NCBI RefSeq assembly: GCF_001942335.1
Contig: NZ_MKKH01000005.1
Location: 1-64,000 of the forward strand
Length of the DNA stretch: 64,000 nucleotides
Reading direction: 5' to 3'
Source of the DNA: Cellulosimicrobium sp. CUA-896
Lineage (GTDB): Bacteria > Actinomycetota > Actinomycetes > Actinomycetales > Cellulomonadaceae
Shown: positions 1-7,368 of the stretch, piece by piece
Position numbering within the stretch: position 1 is the stretch's first letter
Layout of the letters: every line of letters starts with the position of its first letter
Made by a program: the position numbers and the translations under genes
Notes under the pieces: generated by a model
The model's input: the letters and a program-made list of their open reading frames with translations, nothing else
The model's database searches: none
What the model was told of the DNA's origin: nothing

Positions 1-618
1 CGCGGCGCGGTGCGGAGCGCGTGGGACAGGACGAGCTTGAGCACGAGGAGCGGCCCCACCCACGCCACCCACGGCTCGGGGGCGAGCACCGTGACGAGCA
101 GCGCGACCAGGACGGCGGCGCCCGCGACGCGACGGCGCCCGCACGGCAGGGGGCACGAGCAGCGCGACGACGGCGACCACGCCGAGGATCCCCGCGTAGG
201 TGACGAGCGCCGTCGACCACGGCAGGCCCGGGACGAGCGCCGCGACGACCAGCGGGTGGACGTGGACGGCGGTGAACGTGACCAGGCCGCGGCGCGACGC
301 GCCCGGCGCGTGGAACCGACGCGAGCCCGTCACGGTCGCGTTGACGACGACCCCGCCGAAGAGGTCGAACCCGACGAGCGCGAGCAGCGCGACCTGCCAG
401 ACGGCGAGCCCGGCGTCGTCTCCCGGGGCGACCGCGAGCACGACGGCGAGCGCCGCACCGACCAGCGCCGTGCCGTAGCCCAGCGCGCGCTCGGTGCTCG
501 TCGCGTCGGGTGCGGTGAGCGCCGCGTCGAGGCGGCTCAGCAGCGAGCGGTGCGGCGGTGTCGTCGGCGTGCCGTCGGGTGTGTCGTCGGGGGTGCCGTC
601 GGGTGTGGCTGCGGTCAT
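1..618 (-). CDS. Partial integral membrane protein, frameshifted
   Basis: The gene starts at the ATG on the minus strand (618-616) and runs off the left edge, so its C-terminus is missing. The first 30 or so residues are Thr/Pro/Asp-rich and cytosolic-looking. At least five hydrophobic segments follow, with the fragment FDLFGGVVVNATVTGS between two of them. In the G run at 149-153 the frame slips. Removing one base restores a continuous hydrophobic segment (VLVALLVTVLAPEPWVAWVG). No family was recognised. It lies upstream of nothing visible here and is followed on the same strand by a phosphatase gene to its right. It could be a conserved actinobacterial membrane protein of unknown role. Confidence 0.6.
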   Translation of the reverse strand, partial: MTAATPDGTPDDTPDGTPTTPPHRSLLSRLDAALTAPDATSTERALGYGTALVGAALAVVLAVAPGDDAGLAVWQVALLALVGFDLFGGVVVNATVTGSRRFHAPGASRRGLVTFTAVHVHPLVVAALVPGLPWSTALVTYAGILGVVAVVALLVPPAVRAPSRRGRRRPGRAARHGARPRAVGGVGGAAPRAQARPVPRAPHRAA

Positions 619-687
619 CGTCGTCCTCCCGGCTCCGGGCGTCTCCGCTGACCGAGGGTAGGGGGTGGACCCCCGGACGGGAACCGG

Positions 688-1380
688 TCAGGCCGGCGCG
701 ACGGCGACGGGCTCGACGTCCTCCGGCACCACGGCCGGCCGCGCGGCGACCGACCCGTGGCCGGCGACGTCGAGCCCCGCGGCGACGACGGCGGCGCGCC
801 CGTCCGTGACCTCGACGGTCGACACCGACGCGTTCGGCAGCGCGACGAGGCGCGACGGGTCGATCGTCGCGAGGTACGCGCCGAGGGTCAGGCCGTGCCC
901 GACGACGAGCACCTGCCGGTCCTCCTGCGCGCCGGGGGCGGCGGCGCAGTCGTGCGCGGCCACGATGCGCGCGAACACGGCGCGGACGCGGGCCATGAAG
1001 TCGGCGCCGGGCTCGCCGCCGCCCACGCCCGGGTGGGTGCCGGCCAGGACGGCGGGGACGAGGTCCGTCCACGACTCGACGGCGTCGAGCTCGTGCTCCG
1101 GTCGCCGCTCGAAGCTGCCGAACGACAGCTCGCGCAGGTCGTGGTCGACGGTCAGCTCCAGGTCGGGGTGGTGGCGCAGGAGCTCCATCGCCGTGAGCAC
1201 GGCCCGGCCCTGCGGCGAGCAGTAGACGGCGTCGAAGTCGTGCAGCGACAGGTGCTGGGCCGTCACCCGCACACCGGCACGGCCCGTGCGGGTCAGCGGC
1301 GAGTCGCACGCACCCTGCAGGTGCCGGCGTGCGTTGAGGACGGTCTGCCCGTGGCGGACGAGCGTGAGCGTGAGGGTCAT
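688..1380 (-). CDS. Histidine phosphatase family protein
   Basis: A 230-residue protein of the phosphoglycerate-mutase-like superfamily. The catalytic RHG motif is at residues 9-11 (LVRHGQTVLNARR). The second catalytic His lies in VLVVGHGLTLGAYL near residue 150, and there is a central Glu in the SFGSFE region. Such enzymes use a phosphohistidine intermediate, but the substrate cannot be read from the sequence. The cytosolic location follows from the absence of a signal peptide. The ATG at 1380-1378 is the natural start because the family motif begins eight residues later. This is one of three histidine phosphatases in the window. The others are at 28645 and 58715. Confidence 0.85.
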   Translation of the reverse strand: MTLTLTLVRHGQTVLNARRHLQGACDSPLTRTGRAGVRVTAQHLSLHDFDAVYCSPQGRAVLTAMELLRHHPDLELTVDHDLRELSFGSFERRPEHELDAVESWTDLVPAVLAGTHPGVGGGEPGADFMARVRAVFARIVAAHDCAAAPGAQEDRQVLVVGHGLTLGAYLATIDPSRLVALPNASVSTVEVTDGRAAVVAAGLDVAGHGSVAARPAVVPEDVEPVAVAPA

Positions 1381-1581
1381 CGTCGGCGTGCCCTTTCCGG
1401 TGGTCCCGGTGCGGTCTCCGCGACCGACGCTAGGGGCGGTAGGTGACCGTGCGGCGTCGGGCGGACGGCCACTAGGCGTCCGTCAGGCGTCCGCCGGGCG
1501 ACAGGCGCGGGTGTAACGGTCTGCCCGTCGGCGGTGGTCCCGAGCGGCTCGGCGCACGGGGACGAACCCTCTTCCGGAGCA

Positions 1582-1596
1582 TCTCGGTCTCCGAGA
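1582..1596. promoter_or_regulatory. Small dyad upstream of the nucleotidyltransferase gene
   Basis: A perfect 6-bp inverted repeat (tctcgg, 3-nt spacer, ccgaga) sits 28 bp before the GTG start of the MNT-type gene, flanked by two copies of gcatct. Toxin-antitoxin-like operons are often autoregulated through such sites. The assignment is inference from position and symmetry only. Confidence 0.25.
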
Positions 1597-1623
1597 GCAT
1601 CTGCTATCGGAAGGTGAGGTCGG

Positions 1624-2145
1624 GTGAGCTCTGTCGAGAAGGCGTTCGCCGCATACCTGGAGGCAGCCGGTGCCAACGCGGATGCGTTGCGCGCAGAGGC
1701 CGGCGCGACGCTGGAACGCGCCGTCCGTCAGGCGCACGACCTCGGCTGGAGCCAGCGCCGCACCGCGGCGGCTCTGGGTCGTAGCCAGCCCGAGGTCAAG
1801 CGGCTGCTCGACCGCGCACTCACCCATGGTCGCCTCGCGGTCGTCGAGCGAAGCTGCCGGTCGGCGCTCGACGACGTGCTGCGCGTCAAGCGGGACGCCG
1901 TCGTCGAGGCCGCTGCTCGCCACGGCGCTCGGTCCGTGCGCGTGTTCGGCTCGGTCGCTGAGGGCAGTGACACCGCGGACTCCGACGTGGACCTTCTCGT
2001 CGACCTCGACGAAGGCGTCGGGCTCTTCGGTCTGGGCGCCCTCGAGACCGAGCTCGAGGAGATCCTGGGCCGTTCGGTCGACGTCGTGCCCGAGCGCACG
2101 CTGCGCGAGGCGGTCCGCGCGACCATCACGGCGATCCCGCTGTGA
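1624..2145 (+). CDS. HTH-fused MNT-type nucleotidyltransferase (antitoxin-like)
   Basis: A 173-residue protein. Residues 30-65 resemble a helix-turn-helix (LGWSQRRTAAALGRSQPEVK). Residues 95-173 are a minimal nucleotidyltransferase with the signature GSVAEGSDTADSDVDLLVD, that is GS-x9-DxD, where the aspartates bind metal. In known MntA-HepT systems such an enzyme AMPylates and neutralises a HEPN-domain toxin encoded immediately downstream. Here only a 26-codon reading frame overlaps the stop codon (GTGA), so the partner appears lost or truncated. The GTG start follows a GGAAGGTGAGG stretch that can serve as a ribosome site. The N-terminal HTH fusion suggests DNA binding and autoregulation. 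Confidence 0.75.
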   Translation: MSSVEKAFAAYLEAAGANADALRAEAGATLERAVRQAHDLGWSQRRTAAALGRSQPEVKRLLDRALTHGRLAVVERSCRSALDDVLRVKRDAVVEAAARHGARSVRVFGSVAEGSDTADSDVDLLVDLDEGVGLFGLGALETELEEILGRSVDVVPERTLREAVRATITAIPL

Positions 2146-2222
2146 GGAAGAGCGACGCCGACCACGTGAGGGAGCGGGTGGTCGCGTGTGACGGACACCC
2201 GCTCCCGGATCGTGGGCGGTGA
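2142..2222 (+). pseudogene. Possible remnant of a HEPN (DUF86-like) toxin gene
   Basis: A 26-codon frame begins with a GTG overlapping the MNT stop codon by four bases, the arrangement normally seen for translationally coupled MNT-HEPN pairs. Its first residues (MRKSDADHVRERVVAC) resemble the start of DUF86/HEPN proteins. It stops before any catalytic RxxxxH motif could occur. It also contains a perfect 11-bp inverted repeat, so a simple hairpin without coding function is an equally good explanation. Confidence 0.3.
2170..2206 (+). terminator. 11-bp stem hairpin after the MNT gene
   Basis: The arms gggagcgggtg (2170-2180) and cacccgctccc (2196-2206) pair perfectly across a 15-nt loop. There is no U-tract, which is common for terminators in high-GC actinobacteria. 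It lies 25 bp past the nucleotidyltransferase stop and before the next gene on the same strand. Confidence 0.45.
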
Positions 2223-2302
2223 CGTCCGGACGTCGCGACGCCGTGTGACCATCGAGGCCGCACGCGCCCGGACGGGCGCGGCGACGTGACGAGAGGCAGA
2301 CC

Positions 2303-3511
2303 GTGCGCCGCAACGACGACCGCATCCAGACCACCCACGCGGGCTCGCTCCCGCGCACGCCCGAGCTGCTCGCCGCCAACGCGGCGCGCGAGGCCGGGGA
2401 TGTGAAGGGCGACTTCGACACGCTGCTGCGCGACGCCGTCGTCGACGTGGTGGAGCGCCAGCGGCGCGCCGGCATCACGCTGGTGGGTGACGGCGAGTAC
2501 GGCAAGTCGATGTCGTCGCCGATGGACTACGGCGCGTGGTGGTCGTACTCGTTCCAGCGCACGGGCGGGCTCGAGCTCGACACGGACGCCGCGTGGGTCC
2601 TGGCCGACGTGCAGTCGTCGCCGGGCGACGTGCGCCTGACCGGCTTCGGCAACCGCCGCGACCAGGCGCGCTTCCGCGAGGCGTACACGGACCCGACGTC
2701 GGGCATCTTCGCGGGCGAGGGCCCGGGCGCGTTCCCCAAGGTCACGGGACCGCTCACCTACACCGGTCAGGCCGCCGTCGCGCAGGACGCCGCGAACCTG
2801 CGCGCCGCCGCCGACGCCGCAGGCGTGCAGGACGCGTTCGTCACGTCGATCGCGCCCGGCTCCGCCACGCGCATCGCGAACGAGCACTACGCGACGCACG
2901 AGGAGTACGCGTACGCGTGGGCGGACGTGCTGCGCGAGGAGTACCTCGCGATCGTCGACGCCGGCCTGGTGCTGCAGATCGACGACCCGGGCCTCGCCGA
3001 GTCCTGGGACCAGATCACGCCCGAACCGAGCGTCGAGGACTACCTCGCGTTCTCGCGCGTGCACGTCGAGGCGCTCAACCACGCGCTGCGCGGCATCCCC
3101 GAGGACCGCGTGCGGTACCACCTGTGCTGGGGCTCGTGGCACGGCCCGCACACGACCGACCTGCCGATGAAGGACATCGTCGGTCTCATGCTCGAGATCG
3201 ACGCCGCGGCGTACTCGTTCGAGGCCGCGAACGTGCGCCACGAGCACGAGTACCGCGTGTGGGACGACGTCGCCCTGCCCGACGGCAAGCTCCTCCTGCC
3301 CGGCGTGGTCTCGCACGCGACGAACGTCGTCGAGCACCCGGAGCTCGTCGCGGAGCGCATCGAGCGGTTCGCGGCGCGCGTGGGTCGCGAGAACGTCGTC
3401 GCCTCCACGGACTGCGGCCTCGGCGGGCGCGTGCACCCGCAGATCGCGTGGGCCAAGCTCGAGTCGCTCGCGCAGGGCGCCGAGATCGCGACGAAGCGCC
3501 TCTGGGGCTGA
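2303..3511 (+). CDS. Cobalamin-independent methionine synthase II family protein
   Basis: A 402-residue protein similar in length and motifs to the C-terminal catalytic half of MetE. It opens with the family signature IQTTHAGSLPR. The likely zinc ligands are visible: His and Cys in YHLCWGSWHG, a Glu in SFEAANVRHEHE, and the late Cys in STDCGLGGRVHP. The family transfers methyl or alkyl groups to thiols. A full MetE has a second N-terminal barrel that is absent here, so the true acceptor is uncertain (homocysteine or another thiol, as in epoxyalkane:coenzyme M transferase relatives). The GTG start follows GAGAGG. It stands alone between unrelated genes. Confidence 0.8.
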   Translation: MRRNDDRIQTTHAGSLPRTPELLAANAAREAGDVKGDFDTLLRDAVVDVVERQRRAGITLVGDGEYGKSMSSPMDYGAWWSYSFQRTGGLELDTDAAWVLADVQSSPGDVRLTGFGNRRDQARFREAYTDPTSGIFAGEGPGAFPKVTGPLTYTGQAAVAQDAANLRAAADAAGVQDAFVTSIAPGSATRIANEHYATHEEYAYAWADVLREEYLAIVDAGLVLQIDDPGLAESWDQITPEPSVEDYLAFSRVHVEALNHALRGIPEDRVRYHLCWGSWHGPHTTDLPMKDIVGLMLEIDAAAYSFEAANVRHEHEYRVWDDVALPDGKLLLPGVVSHATNVVEHPELVAERIERFAARVGRENVVASTDCGLGGRVHPQIAWAKLESLAQGAEIATKRLWG

Positions 3512-3607
3512 CGGCCCCGAGCCGGTCGTGCCCCGGCGGGGGCACCGATCAGTTCTGCGGGCATCCCGCGTCGTAGGTCGTGACACCACGACCAGGCGGA
3601 GGCCACC

Positions 3608-4473
3608 ATGAGCGAGCGCAAGACGTACACGCTGGACGTGCCGGGCGCGTCCCCACCTACGACGTGCACGAGCCGGCGACGGCGAGCGACCTGACCCCGC
3701 TCGTCGTCATGGGCTCGCCCATGGGCGCGTCGGGGTTCGAGCAGCTCGTCGCGCTGCTCGACGACCGCACGGTCATCACGTACGACCCGCGCGGCACCGA
3801 GCGCAGCACGCTCGCGCCCGACGGCGAGGTGACCATGCCGGGCCACGCGGAGGACCTGCACCGCGTCGTCCGGGCGCTCGGGCTGGGCCCGGTCGACGTG
3901 TTCGGGTCGAGCGGCGGCGGGATCGTCGGGCTGTCGTGGATCGAGCAGCACCCGGCCGACGTCGCCACGTTGGTGTCGCACGAGCCGCCGCTCACGGCGC
4001 TGCTCGAGGACCGCGAGGTCGCCGACGCCGTCGAGCTGGACATCGTCGACACGTACCACCGCGAGGGCTACGGACCGGCGATGGCGAAGTTCATCGCGCT
4101 GGTCAGCCACGTCGGGCCGCTGCCCGCCGACTACCTCGACCGGCCGGCCCCCGACCCGAGGCAGCTCGGCCTGCCGACCGAGGACGACGGATCGCGCGAC
4201 GACCTCCTGCTCTCGGGCAACCTCAAGGCCCAGCCGGAGTACGCGCCCGACGCGCAGGCGCTGCGGTCGGCGGGCGTCCGGATCGTGCCCGCGGTCAGCG
4301 CGCGCGGCCAGGGCACCCTCGCGTGGCGCGGCGGCGCGGCGCTCGCGACGCTGCTCGGCACCGAGGCCGTCACGTTCCCGGGGGACCACGGCGGCTTCAT
4401 GCGCAACGACTGGGCGCCCGACAACGACCCGGCGGCGTTCGCCGCGACGCTGCGCGAGGTGCTCGACCGCTGA
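3608..4473 (+). CDS. Alpha/beta hydrolase, frameshifted near start
   Basis: The ATG at 3608 follows an AGG-rich stretch and encodes MSERKTYTLDVPGA. Around 3645-3652 the frame slips (two bases appear missing from a GC repeat) and continues as VPTYDVHEP. The rest is a standard alpha/beta hydrolase of about 290 residues. The nucleophile elbow is VFGSSGGGIVGLSW, the oxyanion region is near VVMGSPMGAS, and the catalytic His is in FPGDHGGFM. The substrate is not predictable. It converges on the minus-strand oxidoreductase with only six bases between stop codons. The frame slip resembles the many others in this window and is probably not a real lesion. Confidence 0.8.
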
Positions 4474-4479
4474 GCCCGC

Positions 4480-5592
4480 TCAGCGCACGACGACGCCCGC
4501 GTCCGTCACGATCCCGCGCAGCGCGTCGAGCCCGAACGCCTCGACGGGGCCGAGCGCACCGACGTCGCGCACGCCCTGCTGCACGGCACGGACCGCCGCG
4601 GCCGCGAGGAACCGGGCCGTGAGGTCGTACGGGTCGGGGCCGTCGAGGCGCACGCGGTGCAGCAGCCGTCCCCGGCGGTCGCGCGCGTCCGCGACCACGT
4701 GGCTGCGCGTCGACGCGCGCCGCGTCGCATCCGGTCCGGCGCCCGACGGTCCGGCCGAGCGGGCCTCCACGGCCTCGCGCAGCCGGGCGCCGAGCACGGG
4801 CAGGCGCAGCGCCCCGGTGAGCAGCGCGGTCGCGGCCGGCACGAGGTGCACGGCGGGGCTCGAGGAGCCGACGACGACGTCGAGGTCGCGCAGGGCGGGC
4901 GCCAGACGCGGCAGCGCGAACGGTTCGCTGCCGCCCGCGGAGATGCCGCGCACGCGCCGTCCGCCGACGTCGAACGTCACGACCCGGGCGCCGAGCCGCT
5001 CGGCGCGCAGCCGCCCGTCGCGCCACGCGTACGACGGGTCGAGCAGGGCAGCCGTCGCCGTCGTCCGGGTGCCCGCGCTCGTCCCGCCCCCGCCGAGGCC
5101 GAAGTAGCCGACGCTCAGGCGCGTCGCGTCCGCGCCCGCCGCGCGCAGCGCCAGCACCCCGGCGAGGTTGCCGGGCACCCAGTCGTAGCCGAACGCCGTG
5201 AGCAGCGTGGCGCCGTTCTCCCGGGCGCGGGGTCCGTGCTGCTCGAACACCTCCCGGACGAACGCGGCCTCGCCGGTCGAGTCGAGGTACACCGCCCCGG
5301 CGTCGACGGCGGCGCGCACCGCGGGGCCGCCGCGGCGCGTGAACGGCCCGACCGTCGAGACCAGCACGTCGCCGCGCTCGACCAGCGCCCGGACGGTGCG
5401 GGGCTCCGCGACGTCGGCGACCGCGGTCTCGGGCTCCGCCCCCGACGCCTCGTGGAGCTCCCGCGCGAGGTCGTCCAGCCGCTCCCGCGACCGTGCCGCG
5501 AGCACCGGTCGCGCGTCGCGCGCGACGAGCTCGTGGGCGACGAGCCGGCCGGTGTAGCCGGTGGCGCCGAGCAGCACGATGCGGCCGGCCAC
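4480..5592 (-). CDS. Saccharopine-dehydrogenase-like NAD(P)-binding oxidoreductase (trans-acting enoyl reductase type)
   Basis: A 370-residue protein starting at a GTG (5592-5590). Residues 4-20 carry the Rossmann fingerprint IVLLGATGYTGRLVAHEL. The middle contains VYLDSTGEAAFVREVFE and FGYDWVPGN, typical of the saccharopine dehydrogenase-like family that includes mycobacterial trans-acting enoyl reductases. It should reduce or oxidise a carbonyl or enoyl substrate with a nicotinamide cofactor, but the substrate is unknown. No polyketide synthase is nearby, so a lipid-assembly role is not supported here. A G-rich tract lies immediately upstream of its start. Confidence 0.8.
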   Translation of the reverse strand: MAGRIVLLGATGYTGRLVAHELVARDARPVLAARSRERLDDLARELHEASGAEPETAVADVAEPRTVRALVERGDVLVSTVGPFTRRGGPAVRAAVDAGAVYLDSTGEAAFVREVFEQHGPRARENGATLLTAFGYDWVPGNLAGVLALRAAGADATRLSVGYFGLGGGGTSAGTRTTATAALLDPSYAWRDGRLRAERLGARVVTFDVGGRRVRGISAGGSEPFALPRLAPALRDLDVVVGSSSPAVHLVPAATALLTGALRLPVLGARLREAVEARSAGPSGAGPDATRRASTRSHVVADARDRRGRLLHRVRLDGPDPYDLTARFLAAAAVRAVQQGVRDVGALGPVEAFGLDALRGIVTDAGVVVR

Positions 5593-5602
5593 GGCGCCTC
5601 CA

Positions 5603-5661
5603 GGGTCTCGGGGTGGGGGTCGGGGTGGGTGTCGGGGGTGGATGTCCGGGTGGGTGGCGGG
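5603..5661 (+). other. G-run tract with quadruplex potential
   Basis: Nine runs of three to five G occur in 59 bases on the + strand, separated by one to six bases. This satisfies the usual G-quadruplex pattern several times over. It occupies the upstream region of the minus-strand oxidoreductase gene, with the G-rich strand being that gene's template. No coding frame explains it. Confidence 0.5.
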
Positions 5662-6219
5662 TGCGGCGAGCGTACGGTCCCGCGGTGCGGCGCGCTCGTC
5701 GAGAACCTCCTCCGACGCGTGCGGACCAGCGTGCCTGTCGGCGGCTGCCAGGACCGATGTGGCGGTCGACCGTCGACTTTTGCCTGGTCACGACAGAACT
5801 TTCGCGCGCGTGTTGACATCGCTGTCTGGCTGCGGTCTGATGGAGGCCGTTGCCCCTGGAACCGACCAGGGACCGGACGGCGGGCTTGGGGGAGTCGGCC
5901 GCCCGGACCGACGACGTCGGGCGTGCACCGCGGCGCGCACCGGCACGGCCAGCATGGCCTTGGACCTCGCCGGCGGCACAGGCGCCGCCGACCGAGCCCC
6001 CGTACGCCTCCCGCACCGCCCGTACCCGCAGTCACCACCTGTACCTGCAGTACGGCGCTGCAGCACGCGTCCGACCGCATGAGTGCTGCACGCCGTGCTG
6101 CACCCCGTCCCGGGGCGTCGCCCCGACCACCGCTCGACCGTGAGACGCAGCGCACGGACCGACGCGGCGCGCCGTCGCGCCGTGTCGCCCCGGCGCGCCC
6201 GCGTCCGGAAGGAGAACCC
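5662..6219 (+). other. Long non-coding leader of the copper/sugar-oxidation cluster
   Basis: No convincing gene lies in these 558 bases. They contain a consensus-like promoter at 5813-5841 and, further down, a repeated 8-mer: tgcagcac at 6059-6066 pairs with gtgctgca at 6083-6090, and a second gtgctgca is at 6095-6102. If the promoter is real, the multicopper oxidase mRNA has a leader of about 370 bases able to form alternative hairpins. No known riboswitch was recognised. Confidence 0.35.
5813..5841 (+). promoter_or_regulatory. Candidate sigma-70-type promoter
   Basis: A perfect TTGACA at 5813-5818 is followed after 17 bases by TCTGAT at 5836-5841. It is in an intergenic region and points toward the multicopper oxidase gene. 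The -10 match is only moderate. Confidence 0.35.
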
Positions 6220-7281
6220 ATGAGCGAGTCGACAGACCTCGCCACCCCCAAGAAGCCGCTGTCCCGGCGCTCGTTGCTCATGGGAGCCGGAGTCGTCGCC
6301 GCGGCCCCGGCCGCCGCGCTCGTCCTCGGCTCCGGCGGCAGCGTCGCGGCCGCTCCGGCCGCCGCCGCCGTGCCCAGCGCGACGGACGGCTCGGTGCGCC
6401 GCATCACCATGTACGCCGAGCGCATCGACGAGCGGACCGTGGGCTACGGCTTCGAGCCGGGCACCGCCACCGTGCCCGGGCCGGTCCTCGAGATGTGGGA
6501 GGGGGAGACGCTCGAGATCACGCTCGTCAACACGACCGACCAGCGCCTGTCGATCCACCCGCACGGCGTGAACTACGACGTCAACAGCGACGGCAGCCCG
6601 TACCTCGGCTCGTTCAACGAGCGGGGGAGACGCGCACGTACACCTGGTCGACGACGAAGATGCGCCGCGACCGCGGCATCTGGATGCCGGGCAGCGCGGG
6701 CTACTGGCACTACCACGACCACGCGGGGGGCGACCACGGGACGCAGGCGTCGCCGCGGGCCTGTACGGCGCGCTCGTGGTGCGCCGCATCGGCGACGTGC
6801 TGCCGGAGAAGCAGTTCACGGTCGTGTTCAACGACATGCTCATCAACAACAAGATGGCCCCGGACACCCCGATGTTCGAGGCGAACGAGGCGAGCGCGTC
6901 GAGTTCATCTGCATCGGGCACGGCAACACGTTCCACACCTTCCACCTGCACGCGCACCGGTGGGCGAACAACCGCACCGGCCTGCTGTCCGGGCGCGACG
7001 ACGTGAGCCAGGTGGTCGACAACCGCGACCTCAACCCGGGCGACTCGTTCGGGTTCCAGGTGGTCGCCGGCCTCGGCGTCGGGCCCGGCGCGTGGATGTA
7101 CCACTGCCACGTCCAGTTCCACGCCGACGGCGGCATGGCCGGCATCTTCCTCGTGCGCAACCCGGACGGCAGCATGCCGCCCGGCGCGCAGGAGGCGATC
7201 GACCGCTACTCGGGCCACCAGCACACGGCCGCCACGACGACGCAGACCGCGCCGGAGCAGGGGGCCCATGCGGGTCACTGA
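6220..7281 (+). CDS. Exported two-domain multicopper oxidase, three frameshifts
   Basis: The ATG at 6220 follows GGAAGGAG. The first 45 residues form a Tat-type signal ([20 protein letters not shown]). All four copper-ligand blocks are present when three slips near 6628, 6750 and 6893 are joined: [28 protein letters not shown] and the C-terminal [12 protein letters not shown], whose HCH-x3-H supplies type 1 and type 3 ligands. The length of about 354 residues fits two-domain (small) laccases, which work as trimers outside the cell and reduce oxygen to water. A His-rich tail follows. It probably forms an operon with the two downstream exported proteins. At least two of the slips fit loss of one base from a G or C run. 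Confidence 0.85.
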   Translation: MSESTDLATPKKPLSRRSLLMGAGVVAAAPAAALVLGSGGSVAAAPAAAAVPSATDGSVRRITMYAERIDERTVGYGFEPGTATVPGPVLEMWEGETLEITLVNTTDQRLSIHPHGVNYDVNSDGSPYLGSFNERGRRARTPGRRRRCAATAASGCRAARATGTTTTTRGATTGRRRRRGPVRRARGAPHRRRAAGEAVHGRVQRHAHQQQDGPGHPDVRGERGERVEFICIGHGNTFHTFHLHAHRWANNRTGLLSGRDDVSQVVDNRDLNPGDSFGFQVVAGLGVGPGAWMYHCHVQFHADGGMAGIFLVRNPDGSMPPGAQEAIDRYSGHQHTAATTTQTAPEQGAHAGH

Positions 7282-7368
7282 CCACGGGGGCCCGCCGCGG
7301 CCCGCCAGCCCGTCCGTCGTCCGGGATCCCGCCCGGGCGCACCGCACCGATGACGAAGGAGTTGGAGA

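Noticed and set aside
4480..5592. Lipid-locus trans-acting enoyl reductase partner of a polyketide synthase
   Set aside because: The family resemblance holds, but no polyketide synthase or lipid-assembly gene is in the window.
6220..7281. Programmed frameshifting in the multicopper oxidase
   Set aside because: Three slips in 270 bp without a slippery heptamer or shared signal, plus similar slips in unrelated genes, point to sequence error.
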